Origin: Haemophilus parainfluenzae
GTDB lineage: Bacteria > Pseudomonadota > Gammaproteobacteria > Enterobacterales > Pasteurellaceae
Assembly: GCF_003252795.1 (NCBI RefSeq)
Contig: NZ_QEPQ01000002.1
Location: forward strand, 62,001-126,000
DNA length: 64,000 nt
Reading direction: 5' to 3'
In this document: positions 20,263 to 31,239 of the stretch, piece by piece
Layout: each line of letters starts with the position of its first letter
Numbering within the stretch: the stretch's first letter is position 1
Notes under the pieces: generated by a model
What the model was told of the DNA's origin: nothing
What the model saw: the letters and a program-made list of their open reading frames with translations, nothing else
Database searches by the model: none
Program-made: the position numbers and the translations under genes

Positions 20263-20363
20263 AAAGTTCTCCTAAAAGAAAAATTGTTAAAAATGTTAAA
20301 CTAATGTAATGATAGCATAACAAATAAACAAGACGAAAAAATTTAATGGAAATTGACCGCACT

Positions 20364-20987
20364 TTATTGATGACAGCGATCGTAAAGCGATTGTAATTGT
20401 TGGATGGTTTGCGTGATAAATAAAACAGGATCAATTTGGCTTAGTTGATCTTTTTCAATACTTTTCCCAATACACCAAAAATCGTCCTCTGAACGCAAGA
20501 GAAGATCTTTTTCAGAAATAGTTTTCACTTGGCGAAAATCATCATATTCGCTTTCATCTTCTCGCCAAATATCAAAATCGGCAAATTGTTTGAAATCAAA
20601 TTGATCAAGCCATTGATTATATTGTTGCACATTAATTTGTGAGCGATCTGCACGATAGCAATGCCAATCTAAACACACTCTTAGTCGGCGACGATTTAAT
20701 AGCACAGAAAAAATGGCTGCAGAATTCTGATTAAACTCATATTTAAAATAAGCGAAGAAATGCGCGCGGACTTGCCAACCATTGGTCCAACTTTCAATAT
20801 GCGGTTTTGCAAAAGGCATGCCGAGTTGCTTTGCAACTTCTTGGATAATCGCTTTCCAATTATCCCAATGTAATTTGTAATTAGCTTTGATCGCCGGAAT
20901 ATCTTCCGGACAAAATTTCTTCATCTGGGCGAATTGGTAGAACGGAATATTGAACAGTTCGCAAGATTCAGCATTAAGTGAGAGCAT
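20364..20987 (-). CDS. Conserved Pasteurellaceae protein of unknown function (HI_0552-like)
   Basis: This is a 207-residue soluble-looking protein rich in aromatic residues (Trp, Tyr, Phe) with no signal peptide or membrane segment. I think it is the family NCBI calls 'HI_0552 family', from memory, because of its place beside apaH; function unknown. Visible features are SWTNGWQVRAHFFAYFKYEFN and RRRLRVCLDWHCYRADRS, a strand-rich core with several arginines. The start at 20987 is nine bases beyond the apaH stop with AAGGAAAC upstream, so rsmA-apaH and this gene form one minus-strand operon. Confidence 0.7.
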   Translation of the reverse strand: MLSLNAESCELFNIPFYQFAQMKKFCPEDIPAIKANYKLHWDNWKAIIQEVAKQLGMPFAKPHIESWTNGWQVRAHFFAYFKYEFNQNSAAIFSVLLNRRRLRVCLDWHCYRADRSQINVQQYNQWLDQFDFKQFADFDIWREDESEYDDFRQVKTISEKDLLLRSEDDFWCIGKSIEKDQLSQIDPVLFITQTIQQLQSLYDRCHQ

Positions 20988-20996
20988 CGTGTTTCC

Positions 20997-21824
20997 TTAA
21001 AAATCACAGTAATTTTTGACCGCACTTTGTGTGAAGAGCTGTTTATCTTCCCAACGCAACAGAGTCATTCGATTATTCCACACACAACCTGTATCTAAGG
21101 CATAAATACCTTGAGGGAGATTCTCATCGACTAAACTTGCCCAGTGCCCAAATACAATCGGGATCTGTTTATAAAGAGGATTATCCAAATTAAACCAAGG
21201 TATAAGCTCCGCCGGCGCATCTTTCAAAGAGGATTTACAGGCAAAATCAAAGCGATGATCTGAATAGCAAAAACGCATTCGAGTGAACGCATTAATAATG
21301 TAACGATGACGTGCTAAGCCCTGCAAATCTGGCGACCAACGATTGGGTTGTTCTGAATACATATTTTCAATGAGATAATAAAAATCACCATGCTGTAAAA
21401 TGTGTTCCACTTCAGCTGCACAAGATTTCGCGGTTTCGAAATCCCAATCTGGCGAAATGCCTGCATGTGCCATCAGGAAGTTTAATTTTTCATTATGCAC
21501 AAGTAAGGGTTGATGGCGTAACCAGTCAATGAGTTCATCAAAATCGGGTGCATTAAAAATAGCATCGACACGGTCACGAGGCTTCACTTTTTTAATACCC
21601 AGTGCGGTTGCAATTAGATGCAGATCGTGATTACCAAGGACAGTCTGCGCCGCACTTCCAAGTGATTTTACAAAACGAAGACATTCAAGTGATTTATCTC
21701 CACGCGCCACAAGATCCCCCACTAGATAAAGTTTATCTTGCGTAGGATTGAAATCTACACGCGCTAATAAAAGCTGTAATTCATCATAACAGCCTTGCAA
21801 GTCACCGACGAAATAGGTTGTCAT
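20997..21824 (-). CDS. apaH: Diadenosine tetraphosphatase ApaH
   Basis: ApaH hydrolyses Ap4A symmetrically to two ADP and removes Np4 caps from RNA. Metallophosphoesterase motifs are intact: [10 protein letters not shown] near residue 7, [12 protein letters not shown] near 37, GNHDLHLIA near 65, and AHAGI-type [10 protein letters not shown] near 120, then VFGHWASL. The length of 275 is typical. It lies 13 bases after rsmA, the conserved gammaproteobacterial rsmA-apaH arrangement. An uptake sequence sits inside its 3' end. Confidence 0.96.
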   Translation of the reverse strand: MTTYFVGDLQGCYDELQLLLARVDFNPTQDKLYLVGDLVARGDKSLECLRFVKSLGSAAQTVLGNHDLHLIATALGIKKVKPRDRVDAIFNAPDFDELIDWLRHQPLLVHNEKLNFLMAHAGISPDWDFETAKSCAAEVEHILQHGDFYYLIENMYSEQPNRWSPDLQGLARHRYIINAFTRMRFCYSDHRFDFACKSSLKDAPAELIPWFNLDNPLYKQIPIVFGHWASLVDENLPQGIYALDTGCVWNNRMTLLRWEDKQLFTQSAVKNYCDF

Positions 21825-21837
21825 TTTTGACCGCTCT

Positions 21838-22701
21838 TTACTCTTCTGAATCTAAGATTTCATCTTTATTAATATCAGCTGGTGGATTATCCGCCAACCA
21901 GTTTGCTAAGCGCGCATAATCTGAGATAGACAAATTTTCTGCACGTGCATTTAAATCAATGCCAAGTGCGGTTAGATTTTCAGGTGAAAATAACGTTGAG
22001 AGTGCATTACGCAATGTTTTACGACGTTGATTAAACGCTTGGGAGCAAACACGGTTCAGCCAATATAAATCTTTTACAGGGTGCGGCAATTCTTTATGTG
22101 GAATTAAACGCACAACCGCTGAATCCACTTTTGGTGCAGGTTTAAATGCAGAAGGTGGTACTTCAAGTACAGGCATCACTTGGCAGAAATATTGCGCCAT
22201 AATGGTTAAACGACCGTAAGCTTTGCTATTTGGCCCTGCGCATAAGCGTTTGACCACTTCTTTTTGTAGCATGAAGTGCATATCTTGAATCACATCATGA
22301 TACTTAAACAAGTGGAACATCAATGGGGTAGAAATGTTGTAAGGCAAGTTACCAAATACACGTAATTTCTGACCTTTTTCTGCTAAATTTTCTTTTGTAT
22401 AAAGCTCACCAAAATCAAATTGCATTGCATCCGTTTCAATAACGGTGAGCTTTTGATGTAAAAATGGATGATGACGTAAACGTTCTGCAAGGTCTCGGTC
22501 AAGCTCTACCACAGTCAGATGATCAACAAGCTCACCAACCGGCTCTGTTAATGCGCCAAGTCCCGGACCAATTTCCACTAAGAATTGATTGGGTTGTGGG
22601 TAAATCGCCGCCACGATACCTTGAATGACAGAAGTATCATGTAAAAAGTTTTGACCAAAGCGTTTACGCGCCGTATGACCTAAGTGTTTTTTTGAATTCA
22701 T
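21838..22701 (-). CDS. rsmA: 16S rRNA (A1518/A1519-N6)-dimethyltransferase RsmA (KsgA)
   Basis: RsmA dimethylates two adjacent adenines in helix 45 of 16S rRNA. The N-terminal [11 protein letters not shown], AdoMet motif [26 protein letters not shown] and catalytic motif [20 protein letters not shown] are all present, with [12 protein letters not shown] in the C-terminal domain. The 287-residue length is typical; the last residues (KDEILDSEE) form a short acidic tail. It leads an operon with apaH and the unknown gene and diverges from infA across 226 bases. Confidence 0.96.
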   Translation of the reverse strand: MNSKKHLGHTARKRFGQNFLHDTSVIQGIVAAIYPQPNQFLVEIGPGLGALTEPVGELVDHLTVVELDRDLAERLRHHPFLHQKLTVIETDAMQFDFGELYTKENLAEKGQKLRVFGNLPYNISTPLMFHLFKYHDVIQDMHFMLQKEVVKRLCAGPNSKAYGRLTIMAQYFCQVMPVLEVPPSAFKPAPKVDSAVVRLIPHKELPHPVKDLYWLNRVCSQAFNQRRKTLRNALSTLFSPENLTALGIDLNARAENLSISDYARLANWLADNPPADINKDEILDSEE

Positions 22702-22882
22702 AAGTACTATTTAATAAGAAAAGTGCGGTTATTATAGAGCCTGTATTTCTTTTGTAAATCATTCCTAAGTCTTGATACAACTTACAAATTGGTAAAAAAA
22801 GTGATTTTTTTCTGTTCAATTTTATTTTAATCTTTCGTCTAACGCCAAAAACCGCTATAATCCGCCCGTTTTTCATTTATAA

Positions 22883-23146
<264 letters not shown>

Positions 23147-23159
23147 TTTAGAAATAAAA

Positions 23160-23192
23160 GAAAAGCCGATATGTTGATATCGGCTTTTTTTG
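23160..23192 (+). terminator. Terminator of infA
   Basis: AAAAGCCGATAT pairs with ATATCGGCTTTT across a GTTG loop and runs into seven T residues. Confidence 0.87.
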
Positions 23193-23213
23193 TTTGAAAA
23201 GCGTACAAATTAT

Positions 23214-23241
23214 TTGAAGTCTAGAAAAAAATCTGTATAAT
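23214..23241 (+). promoter_or_regulatory. Promoter of the rpsF operon
   Basis: TTGAAG (23214-23219), a 16-base spacer and the extended -10 TG-TATAAT (hexamer 23236-23241) predict a start near 23248, right at the first base-paired arm of the leader. Confidence 0.75.
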
Positions 23242-23247
23242 CAGCAC

Positions 23248-23335
23248 CCTTAGCCACATTCATTTTTTCGTTCCTTGCCTTTGCAGATTGGTGGCTAATC
23301 TACGTCAAAGGCTGATTAACCCGTAAGGAGCAGTA
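23248..23335 (+). promoter_or_regulatory. Structured leader of rpsF (possible S6:S18 autoregulatory element)
   Basis: The leader contains a perfect 8-bp pair, TTAGCCAC (23250-23257) with GTGGCTAA (23291-23298). A second perfect 7-bp pair, GCCTTTG (23277-23283) with CAAAGGC (23306-23312), crosses the first and so makes a pseudoknot or an alternative fold. A CCCG-TAAGGAG ribosome-binding region follows. Leaders bound by the S6:S18 complex are known upstream of rpsF in many bacteria; that this is one is inference from position and structure. Confidence 0.55.
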
Positions 23336-23699
23336 ATGCGTCACTACGAAATCGTGTTTATGGTTCATCCGGACCAAAGCGAGCAAGTACCAGGTATGAT
23401 CGAACGTTACACAGGTTCTGTTAAAGAAGCTGGTGGTCAAGTTCATCGCCTAGAAGATTGGGGTCGTCGTCAATTAGCGTACCCAATTAACAAATTACAC
23501 AAAGCACACTATGTGCTTATGAATGTAGAAGCGCCTCAACAAGTCATCGACGAGCTAGAAACGACTTTCCGTTATAACGATGCTGTATTACGCAGTCTTG
23601 TTATCCATACTAAGCACGCCGTAACCGAAGCGTCCCCAATGAAAGCGGCTAAAGAAGAACGTAAACCTTTAGCTGAAGTTGAAAACAACGATTTTGAGG

Positions 23700-23713
<14 letters not shown>
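23336..23713 (+). CDS. rpsF: 30S ribosomal protein S6
   Basis: S6 binds 16S rRNA on the platform with S18. The protein begins [22 protein letters not shown] and contains [32 protein letters not shown] split across the usual beta-alpha-beta fold. The C-terminal tail is long and acidic ([12 protein letters not shown]), the region that in E. coli receives post-translational glutamates added by RimK. It heads the operon rpsF-priB-rpsR-rplI. The ATG at 23336 follows AAGGAGC. Confidence 0.97.
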
Positions 23714-24268
<555 letters not shown>

Positions 24269-24282
24269 GAAGGAGTTAGGAA

Positions 24283-24732
24283 ATGCAAGTAATTCTTTTA
24301 GATAAAATCGTTCACCTAGGTAATGTAGGTGATCAAGTTAATGTTAAATCTGGTTTCGCTCGTAACTTCTTAATCCCACAAGGTAAAGCAGTTATGGCAA
24401 CTAAAGCTAACATTGAACACTTTGAAGCACGTCGTGCAGAGTTAGAAGCAGCGGCAGCAGCAAGTCTTGCAGCAGCTCAAGCTCGTGCAGCACAAGTGAC
24501 TGCATTAGGTTCTGTAACTATCGCATCTAAAGCAGGTGAGGAAGGTCGTTTATTCGGCGCAATCACTACTCGTGATGTAGCAGAAGCAGTAACTGCAGCA
24601 GGCGTTGAAATTGCGAAAAGCGAAGTTCGTTTACCAAACGGTCCAATCCGTACTCTTGGTGACCACGATGTTCGTTTCCAACTTCACGGCGAAGTATTTG
24701 CAACATTAGATGTTATCGTTGTTGCAGAATAA
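24283..24732 (+). CDS. rplI: 50S ribosomal protein L9
   Basis: L9 is a two-domain protein on the 50S surface linked by a long helix. The N-terminal domain [19 protein letters not shown] is followed by [17 protein letters not shown], the alanine-rich connecting helix (residues about 45-75, [22 protein letters not shown]) and the C-terminal RNA-binding domain ([19 protein letters not shown]). Length 149 is typical. It closes the operon and is followed by a strong terminator. Confidence 0.98.
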   Translation: MQVILLDKIVHLGNVGDQVNVKSGFARNFLIPQGKAVMATKANIEHFEARRAELEAAAAASLAAAQARAAQVTALGSVTIASKAGEEGRLFGAITTRDVAEAVTAAGVEIAKSEVRLPNGPIRTLGDHDVRFQLHGEVFATLDVIVVAE

Positions 24733-24754
24733 TTATCAAAGTTTTTGATAAAAG

Positions 24755-24787
24755 AAAACCCGACGTTATGTCGGGTTTTTTGTTTTT
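24755..24787 (+). terminator. Terminator of the rpsF-priB-rpsR-rplI operon
   Basis: AAAACCCGAC (24755-24764) pairs with GTCGGGTTTT (24770-24779) and runs into a T-rich stretch. Confidence 0.88.
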
Positions 24788-24828
24788 CTGGATTAAGAAA
24801 ATATTTTGGTTATTTGTCGAGAATAAAA

Positions 24829-24856
24829 AAGTGCGGTCATTTTTGACCGCACTTTT
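24829..24856. terminator. Inverted uptake-sequence terminator after frdD
   Basis: AAGTGCGGT (24829-24837) and its complement (24846-24854), with A- and T-runs on either side, follow frdD on the minus strand. Confidence 0.78.
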
Positions 24857-24880
24857 ATTTATCAATTTAGTATTTTTAAA

Positions 24881-25225
24881 TTACAAACCTAATACGGCAA
24901 ATAACACCCAAACAGTGTAAATAGTTGCGAGGCCGTAGAAGATAAATCCGCCTGCTGGCACGTGAATTTTAAGATCGTGCATCGCGTGATGGATACGGTG
25001 TAAACCACACCACATTGGGAAAATGGTTAAAACTAAGATAACTAATTTTCCGATCCAAGAATAAGCGAATGTAATTAAGTTATGTGGATCAATTAATCCG
25101 AATGGTAACAATAAACCAAGGATTAAGATCACAACAGGGAAGAAAATCGCACTGACAGTCCCGCCAGCACCAAACATCAACCATACTGGTGGTTCACCAG
25201 AGCGTTTTGGATTTTGATTGACCAT
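24881..25225 (-). CDS. frdD: Fumarate reductase membrane anchor FrdD
   Basis: FrdD, with FrdC, anchors fumarate reductase in the inner membrane and holds the menaquinol site. The 114-residue protein has three hydrophobic helices (about 12-40, 55-85, 92-113) and the family motif [17 protein letters not shown] between helices two and three. Last gene of frdABCD, 11 bases after frdC. Confidence 0.95.
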   Translation of the reverse strand: MVNQNPKRSGEPPVWLMFGAGGTVSAIFFPVVILILGLLLPFGLIDPHNLITFAYSWIGKLVILVLTIFPMWCGLHRIHHAMHDLKIHVPAGGFIFYGLATIYTVWVLFAVLGL

Positions 25226-25236
25226 TTTTCCTCTCC

Positions 25237-25647
25237 CTACATATAAACTAAAATTAATGCGATAACACTAATCACAGCGGTAACTGCCCAAAGTGCATTT
25301 CTTAACACGTGATGTGGTAAACGTTCATTTTTAACAATGATGTTCATCACTTTTGGTGTCATCACGAAATAAGTTGCAGTGTGATATAAGGTCGCAATTA
25401 ATGTAATGATATTTAAGAACACCACAATTGGATTTCTTAAGAAGCCAATGAAATCAACAATACCTAAGCCTGGTACAGGATTGCTTGCAAGGCAAAGTAC
25501 ACCATAAAGCAATACGATACAGAACCATACAGCAAAGATAGAGGTTGCTTCACGTACCATATACGCTTTGTAGAAATCCAATTTTTGCCACCAAGTAGCC
25601 GTCATTGGGCGAACATATTTTTTGCGTTTACTTACTGTTACTGACAT
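25237..25647 (-). CDS. frdC: Fumarate reductase membrane anchor FrdC
   Basis: FrdC is the other membrane subunit of the quinol:fumarate reductase. The 136-residue protein contains [34 protein letters not shown] with the conserved Arg/Glu region near the quinone site, and three helices. It lies 10 bases after frdB. Confidence 0.95.
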   Translation of the reverse strand: MSVTVSKRKKYVRPMTATWWQKLDFYKAYMVREATSIFAVWFCIVLLYGVLCLASNPVPGLGIVDFIGFLRNPIVVFLNIITLIATLYHTATYFVMTPKVMNIIVKNERLPHHVLRNALWAVTAVISVIALILVYM

Positions 25648-25657
25648 ATTCTTCCCC

Positions 25658-26428
25658 TTAGCCTTTTGGTTTTAGCATTGAGATAACATAATCTTTGGCA
25701 CTTTCCACTTTGCCTTGGTTGATTGCAGAAGCTGGATCCACGTGTTTTGGACACACTTCAGAACAATAACCCACGAAAGTACAGCTCCAAACACCGTTTT
25801 TACCATTTAATAATGGCATACGTTGTGCTTTACCATGGTCACGGTTATCAAGGTTATAACGGTGTGCCATTGTAATCGCTGCAGGGCCTAAGAATTCAGG
25901 ATTTAAACCAAATTGCGGACAAGCGGCATAGCATAAACCACAGTTGATACACATTGAGAATTGTCGATATTTTTCAAGCTGTGCCGGCGTTTGTTTCGTA
26001 CGGCTGACTTGCAACTCTTTCGATGGATGTGGTTTACCATCTAATGCTGGTGCTTCGTTACCAATAATATAAGGTTTAATTGCCTCTAAACTTTCGATGA
26101 AGTGGCTTAAATCAACCACTAAGTCGCGTTCAATAGGGAAGTTTGCTAATGGTTCAATACGCATATGGCCGCTGTAATCACGTAAGAATGTTTTACAAGC
26201 CAATTTTGGTTTGTTATTGACCATCATCCCACAAGAACCGCAGATTGCCATACGGCAAGACCAGCGATAAGAAAGAGACGGTTCAAGTTTATCTTTAATG
26301 TAACCTAACGCATCTAAAAGAGAAGTTTGGTTATCATAAGGTACTTGATAAGAGCTTAAATGTGGCTCTTGATCATTTTCTGGGTTGTAGCGTAATACTT
26401 CTACAGTCATTACTGGTGAATTAGCCAT
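25658..26428 (-). CDS. frdB: Fumarate reductase iron-sulfur subunit FrdB
   Basis: FrdB carries electrons from menaquinol to FrdA through three clusters. The 2Fe-2S ligands are in [22 protein letters not shown] and the 4Fe-4S and 3Fe-4S ligands in [12 protein letters not shown] and [17 protein letters not shown]. The protein is 256 residues long from the ATG at 26428, which lies inside the last codons of frdA (8-base overlap), implying coupled translation. A longer open frame upstream of that ATG is only the frdA overlap. Confidence 0.96.
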   Translation of the reverse strand: MANSPVMTVEVLRYNPENDQEPHLSSYQVPYDNQTSLLDALGYIKDKLEPSLSYRWSCRMAICGSCGMMVNNKPKLACKTFLRDYSGHMRIEPLANFPIERDLVVDLSHFIESLEAIKPYIIGNEAPALDGKPHPSKELQVSRTKQTPAQLEKYRQFSMCINCGLCYAACPQFGLNPEFLGPAAITMAHRYNLDNRDHGKAQRMPLLNGKNGVWSCTFVGYCSEVCPKHVDPASAINQGKVESAKDYVISMLKPKG

Positions 26429-28220
26429 TTGCTTGCTCCTTAGCTTTCGCAGCCGCTTCTGCCGCTTCTGCTTCAGCACCATAAACACGTTTTGCTGGTT
26501 GAGATTTAGTGATTTTCACCGGGCTGTATTCAATACGCGGTGCATCATCGCCATTGTAGTAAGCAAGGGTGTGTTTTAAATAATTCACATCATCACGTTC
26601 AGTGTAGTCTAAGCGTTGGTGTGCACCACGAGACTCTTTACGTTCAATTGCAGAGTTGGCAATTGATTGTGCCACATCAAGGATGTAACCTAATTCTACA
26701 GTGTAAAGCACATCGGTATTGAATACGCTTGAACGGTCTGCAACACGAATACGTTTATAACGTTCTTTAAGCTCAGCAATTTTATCTACTGCTTTTTGCA
26801 TGCTTTCTTGGTCACGGTAGATACCACAACCTTCTTCCATGACGGTACCCATTTCATCACGGATTTCAGACCAAGATTCATTACCGTCTTGGTTATAAAG
26901 TGCTTCAAGGCGAGCCACAACATCTTGAGCTTGTGCATCAACTGCTGCACGGTTTGCCGGTTGAGCTTCCGCTGCACGTTGTGCGGCATATTCACCCGCA
27001 ACACGGCCTAAAACCACTAATTCTGCAAGCGAGTTAGAACCTAAACGGTTTGCACCATGTAAACCGGAAGAAGCACATTCACCCACAGCAAATAAACCTT
27101 TAATACGAGTTTCGCTGTTGAAATCCACTTCGATACCACCCATGGTATAGTGAACAACCGGGCGAACTGGAATTGGTTCATTAACTGGGTTTACACCTTC
27201 ATAAGCACTTGCTAATTCACAAATAAACGGAAGACGTTCATGTAAATATTTTTCACCTAAGTGACGTAAGTCAAGGTGAACCACATCAACACCTTTTGCT
27301 GTTTTTAAGGTGTTGCCTTTTTTCCATTCTTGCCAGAAAGCTTGTGAAACTTTATCACGTGGACCAAGTTCCATATATTTGTTTTCAGGTTTACCGATTG
27401 GGGTTTCAGGGCCTAGACCATAATCTTGTAAATAACGGTAGCCGTTTTTATTCACTAAGATACCGCCTTCACCACGGCAACCTTCAGTCATTAAGATACC
27501 GGTGTTTGGTAAGCCGGTTGGGTGATATTGGACGAATTCCATATCACGAAGAGGAACACCGTGACGATATGCCATTGATAAACCATCACCAGTTACGATA
27601 CCACCGTTGGTGTTGAATTTAAATGCACGACAACCACCACCAGTTGCAATCACAACCGCGTTTGCATTGATTTGAATAAGTGAACCTTCCATCATATTCA
27701 TCGCAACCATACCGCGAGCATGGCCATCATCAACTAAGATGTCTAAAACGAAGTGCTCGTCAAAACGTTGAATTTGTGGATATTGAATGGATGTTTGGAA
27801 AAGGGTATGTAATAAGTGGAAACCGGTTTTGTCTGCCGCGAACCAAGTACGCTCGATTTTCATCCCACCGAAACGACGAACGTTTACATCGCCATCAGCT
27901 TTACGGCTCCAAGGGCAGCCCCAACGTTCAAGTTGAGTCATTTCCACTGGAGAATGTTCAACGAAGTATTCCACCACATCTTGTTCACATAACCAGTCAC
28001 CACCGGCAACGGTATCGTGGAAGTGTTTATCGTAGGAATCTTCCTCTTTAATTACTGCGGCCGCACCACCTTCTGCTGCAACCGTATGGCTACGCATAGG
28101 ATAAACCTTAGAAACTAATGCGATCTTTAAGTTAGGGTTTGCTTCTGCTGCTGCAATTGCTGCACGTAAACCGCCGCCACCGGCACCAACAATAGCAATA
28201 TCGACATTAACCGTTTGCAC
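26421..28220 (-). CDS. frdA: Fumarate reductase flavoprotein subunit FrdA
   Basis: FrdA reduces fumarate to succinate in anaerobic respiration. The FAD Rossmann motif is [21 protein letters not shown], the covalent-FAD histidine is His45 in [12 protein letters not shown], and substrate residues lie in [23 protein letters not shown] and [18 protein letters not shown] choose the GTG at 28220, which follows GAGGATATC and gives 599 residues, the length I recall for the H. influenzae protein; the TTG at 28232 lies in the ribosome-binding site. First gene of frdABCD, divergent from epmA; demethylmenaquinol from the MenA pathway would be its donor. Confidence 0.96.
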   Translation of the reverse strand: MQTVNVDIAIVGAGGGGLRAAIAAAEANPNLKIALVSKVYPMRSHTVAAEGGAAAVIKEEDSYDKHFHDTVAGGDWLCEQDVVEYFVEHSPVEMTQLERWGCPWSRKADGDVNVRRFGGMKIERTWFAADKTGFHLLHTLFQTSIQYPQIQRFDEHFVLDILVDDGHARGMVAMNMMEGSLIQINANAVVIATGGGCRAFKFNTNGGIVTGDGLSMAYRHGVPLRDMEFVQYHPTGLPNTGILMTEGCRGEGGILVNKNGYRYLQDYGLGPETPIGKPENKYMELGPRDKVSQAFWQEWKKGNTLKTAKGVDVVHLDLRHLGEKYLHERLPFICELASAYEGVNPVNEPIPVRPVVHYTMGGIEVDFNSETRIKGLFAVGECASSGLHGANRLGSNSLAELVVLGRVAGEYAAQRAAEAQPANRAAVDAQAQDVVARLEALYNQDGNESWSEIRDEMGTVMEEGCGIYRDQESMQKAVDKIAELKERYKRIRVADRSSVFNTDVLYTVELGYILDVAQSIANSAIERKESRGAHQRLDYTERDDVNYLKHTLAYYNGDDAPRIEYSPVKITKSQPAKRVYGAEAEAAEAAAKAKEQANG

Positions 28221-28351
28221 GATATCCTCCAATCGTATAGAAAGTAAAAAAATAAAACGCCTTAAATTAATAGGGGCATGTTGTCATTCTGCCATTTTTG
28301 TTTACAAATTAGTAACTTTTTTTCTGGAATAAACGGACAAAATACCAAAAG

Positions 28352-28367
28352 TGTGATCTAACTCAAA
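28352..28367. promoter_or_regulatory. Putative FNR/CRP-type site between frdA and epmA
   Basis: TGTGA-TCTAAC-TCAAA matches the CRP consensus at eight of ten positions. Read from the minus strand, TTGAG-TTAG-ATCAC is also close to the FNR consensus TTGAT-N4-ATCAA (two mismatches). It lies about 130 bases before frdA, whose E. coli orthologue is FNR-activated. Which regulator binds cannot be decided by eye. Confidence 0.45.
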
Positions 28368-28500
28368 AAAGTTAGTTTTTTATATATTTATAGATGATAA
28401 CCGTTTGCGTTTAAGAATGATTTAGTCGGATTATTGAGTTAAAAATCAGTCTTGTTTACAATAGCCTAATTCATTTTAAACGTGAAAAACGGAGAAAAAA

Positions 28501-29484
28501 ATGACCGCACTTAGCGATAAAAAAACAGAATGGCAACCTTCCGCTTCAATTAAAAACTTATTGGCGCGAGCCAAAATCATTGCGGATATTCGTCAGTTCT
28601 TTACTGAACGTGGATTATTAGAAGTGGAAACGCCCGTTTTAAGTGAATTTGGCTTAACGGATCTTCACCTTTCCACCTTTAATACGGAATTTGTTGCCCC
28701 TTTTGATGAACTCTCGAAAACGCTCTGGCTTTCTACCAGTCCGGAATATCACATGAAGCGTTTATTAGCGGCAGGCAGTGGACCGATCTTTCAAATTGGC
28801 AAAGTATTTCGTAATGAAGAAGCAGGGAATCGCCATAATCCGGAATTCACCATGCTTGAATGGTATCGACCGCACTTTGACATGTATCGTCTGATGAATG
28901 AAGTGGATGATTTGCTACAACAGATCCTCGATTGTAAACCGGCAGAAACCTTAAGTTATCAGTTCGTCTTCCAAGAATATGTAGGATTAGATCCATTATC
29001 TGCGACTCGTCAAGAACTGGTGGAAGTGGCACGTAAACACAACTTTATGGCAGATGAAGATGAAGATCGTGATACCTTATTGCAATTTCTATTCAGTGAA
29101 GTGGTAGAGCCTAAAATTGGGCAAGAAGCACCTGTAGCAGTTTATCATTTCCCTTCTTCCCAAGCCGCACTTGCACAACTTAGCCCAGAAGATAGCCGTG
29201 TGGCAGAACGCTTTGAGTTCTATTATAAAGGATTAGAGTTAGCCAATGGTTTCCATGAGCTCACGGATGCACGCGAACAACAATACCGCTTTGAAAAAGA
29301 CAATCGCCTGCGCGAAAAAGCAGGTTTGCCACAGCGTGAAATTGACTATCGTTTTCTAGGGGCTTTACAAGCAGGCATTCCAAATACATCCGGTGTGGCT
29401 TTAGGTGTCGATCGTTTAATTATGATTGCATTAGGCGCAGAAAGTATTAAAGAGGTGATTTCATTTTCGGTGGAATGTGCTTAG
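28501..29484 (+). CDS. epmA: Elongation factor P-lysine ligase EpmA
   Basis: EpmA (GenX/PoxA/YjeA) is a truncated lysyl-tRNA-synthetase-like enzyme that puts beta-lysine on EF-P. Class II motifs are present: motif 2 in [28 protein letters not shown] and motif 3 in [15 protein letters not shown]; the anticodon-binding domain is absent, as expected at 327 residues. The epmB and efp genes are not in this window. The ATG at 28501 lies in an uptake-like context (ATGACCGCACTT), so the N-terminus MTAL is itself encoded by an uptake sequence. Confidence 0.95.
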   Translation: MTALSDKKTEWQPSASIKNLLARAKIIADIRQFFTERGLLEVETPVLSEFGLTDLHLSTFNTEFVAPFDELSKTLWLSTSPEYHMKRLLAAGSGPIFQIGKVFRNEEAGNRHNPEFTMLEWYRPHFDMYRLMNEVDDLLQQILDCKPAETLSYQFVFQEYVGLDPLSATRQELVEVARKHNFMADEDEDRDTLLQFLFSEVVEPKIGQEAPVAVYHFPSSQAALAQLSPEDSRVAERFEFYYKGLELANGFHELTDAREQQYRFEKDNRLREKAGLPQREIDYRFLGALQAGIPNTSGVALGVDRLIMIALGAESIKEVISFSVECA

Positions 29485-29593
29485 TCTGCTTAAAAAATAT
29501 TCATTATTTCTTCGAAAATGAATAAAAAAGAAGAACAAATTGCTCAAAATAGAGAGATAGTTGTATAGACAAAATTCTGAAAAGTTCGATGTG

Positions 29594-29628
29594 AAAGGAT
29601 GTTTTTGATTAAAAAATGTCCTTTTTTG
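29594..29628 (+). terminator. Probable terminator of epmA
   Basis: AAAGGATGTTTTT (29594-29606) pairs with 29612-29624 through 11 Watson-Crick and two wobble pairs and leads into six T residues. Confidence 0.65.
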
Positions 29629-29681
29629 TGTAAAAAATGTGATCTTGATCCGATTTTAGAAAATTGGAAGAGATCCTCCCA

Positions 29682-29709
29682 TTGACACCATAGGTTTATT
29701 TTGTAATAT
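29682..29709 (+). promoter_or_regulatory. Promoter of the porin gene
   Basis: A consensus -35 TTGACA (29682-29687), a 16-base spacer and TAATAT (29704-29709) precede the porin by about 90 bases; strong expression is expected for an abundant porin. Confidence 0.7.
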
Positions 29710-29796
29710 TTGCGATGTCTATTTCGGAGATTGAACTTTTTATGAAAAATTGCTTCAATCAAAAATCATAGGTAACAACCAAAAGGAATAACAATT

Positions 29797-30840
29797 ATGA
29801 AAAAGACACTAGCAGCATTGATCGTTTCTGCAGTTGCAGCTTCAGCAGCAAACGCAGCAGTAGTTTATGATAACGAAGGTACTAAAGTTGAATTAAACGG
29901 TTCTCTTCGTTTAATCTTAGAAAAAGCGGATGCTAAAAAGTATGACGCAGCAGGTAATTCAACTAAAACTGCAAATTCCGCTTTACGTAACGCAGGTTCA
30001 CGTTTCGGTATCACAGTGAAACACAACTTAGATAACGATTTCTATGCATTAGGTCGTTTAGAATTCCGTTTTGATGATACAGAATCTCGTGACCAATTCG
30101 GTAGCCTTTATGCTAAACGTGCTTATGTAGGTTTAGGTAGCAAAGCAACTGGTGATATCACATTCGGTCGTCAATTAACTATCGCGGATGATTTAAGTCA
30201 AGCAAATGACTATGAATATGGCTTTATTCCAAAAGGTAAATATATTCCAACTTCAGGCACTGGTGTAGTACGTTACGACTATAAAGGTATCGAAGGTTTA
30301 CAATTAAGTGCAAACTACAACTTCGGTCAACGTCATAATGATAAAGGTAGAGCGCTTACCCCAGGTCTTAAAAATGCATTTGGTTTCGGTGCATTATACA
30401 CAGCAGGTGATTTAGATGCTCGTTTCGCTTATGGTCACACTAACCTTGAAACTAATGCAACATATAAACACCGTGTAGATGGTTTCTTAGCATCATTAGG
30501 CTATAAATTTGGTGATTTCAAATTAACAGGTGACTTTGGTTATGCACATGTGAAATTTGATGATGCAAAAACAAATAAATTCTATGTATCTCCAGGTTTT
30601 GCATATCAAGTAACTCCAGCATCTCAAGTATATGGTAACTACCTATATGAGCGCGTGAAAGGCGAAGCTGATAAAGACAAAACTCACGGTTTCTTACTTG
30701 GTGCAGACTACAAACTTCATAAACAAGTTGTATTATTTGTAGAAGGCAAATATGTGACTACTAAAGAGTACGTTAACGATTCTTACGATGGTAAAACTAA
30801 AGACAGAGCTATCGGTGTAGGTATGCGTGTATTCTTCTAA
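29797..30840 (+). CDS. Major outer membrane porin, OmpP2/OmpC family
   Basis: A trimeric general-diffusion porin. The 347-residue precursor has a 20-residue Sec signal (MKKTLAALIVSAVAASAANA), then VVYDNEGTKVELNGSLRLILEK, the usual first strand. The constriction-loop region is FGRQLTIADDLSQANDYEYGFI, and the protein ends in alternating aromatic strands with a terminal phenylalanine (IGVGMRVFF), the BAM recognition signal. It resembles H. influenzae OmpP2 (which admits NAD and nicotinamide-type solutes) more than other families. The ATG follows AAGGAATAAC. Loops look modest in length. Confidence 0.9.
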   Translation: MKKTLAALIVSAVAASAANAAVVYDNEGTKVELNGSLRLILEKADAKKYDAAGNSTKTANSALRNAGSRFGITVKHNLDNDFYALGRLEFRFDDTESRDQFGSLYAKRAYVGLGSKATGDITFGRQLTIADDLSQANDYEYGFIPKGKYIPTSGTGVVRYDYKGIEGLQLSANYNFGQRHNDKGRALTPGLKNAFGFGALYTAGDLDARFAYGHTNLETNATYKHRVDGFLASLGYKFGDFKLTGDFGYAHVKFDDAKTNKFYVSPGFAYQVTPASQVYGNYLYERVKGEADKDKTHGFLLGADYKLHKQVVLFVEGKYVTTKEYVNDSYDGKTKDRAIGVGMRVFF

Positions 30841-30862
30841 TCTTTGATTAGAGATGAATCTT

Positions 30863-30893
30863 AAAAGGCGAATCGAAAGGTTCGCCTTTTTGT
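30863..30893 (+). terminator. Terminator of the porin gene
   Basis: AAAAGGCGAA (30863-30872) pairs with TTCGCCTTTT (30881-30890) across an eight-base gap, followed by T residues. Confidence 0.85.
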
Positions 30894-30902
30894 TTATTTT
30901 TT

Positions 30903-31239
30903 AAATCTCCCCAAACCCCTCTTTACAAAAGAGGGGCTTTTTTATGATGTTACTTTTAGTGGTTTTATTGGGAATGTATTTGAGATAGCTAAGAACGGAG
31001 AGCATTTATTTGCCAATAAAATACCCCCTCTTTCGTAAAGAGGGGGCAGGGGGAGATTTAACTATTGCAACTTATTTAAAATTAATCTCCCCAAATTCCT
31101 CTTTACGAAAGAGGGGCTTTTTTTATGAGTTACTTTTAATATTTTATGGGAGTATTTGAGAGGGCTAAGAGCAGGGAGCATTTATTTGCCAATAAAATAC
31201 CCCCCTCTTTTGTAAAGAGGGGGGCTAGGGGGAGATTTA
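30903..31239. repeat. Two tandem 180-bp palindromic (MITE/REP-like) elements
   Basis: Copy 1 spans 30903-31059 and copy 2 31084-31239, an offset of 180 bases. Each begins AATCTCCCC and ends GGGGGAGATTT, a terminal inverted repeat, and contains two internal palindromes of the type CCCCTCTTT-NNN-AAAGAGGGG. The two copies share long stretches, for example GCATTTATTTGCCAATAAAA. The right end of copy 2 touches the hemH stop codon, and the spacer after copy 1 (31060-31083) resembles the last 25 bases of hemH. No open reading frame is credible. A degenerate half-palindrome (CCCTTTCGTAAAGGG) recurs at 32684-32698. Confidence 0.8.

Larger units (their letters stand above)
29485..29796. other. Intergenic region epmA-porin (312 bases)
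   Basis: No gene is supported here. The left part holds a probable epmA terminator: a 13-bp stem with two G-U pairs (29594-29606 with 29612-29624) and then a T-run. The right part holds the porin promoter and an 80-90 base leader. It is strongly AT-rich. Confidence 0.7.
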
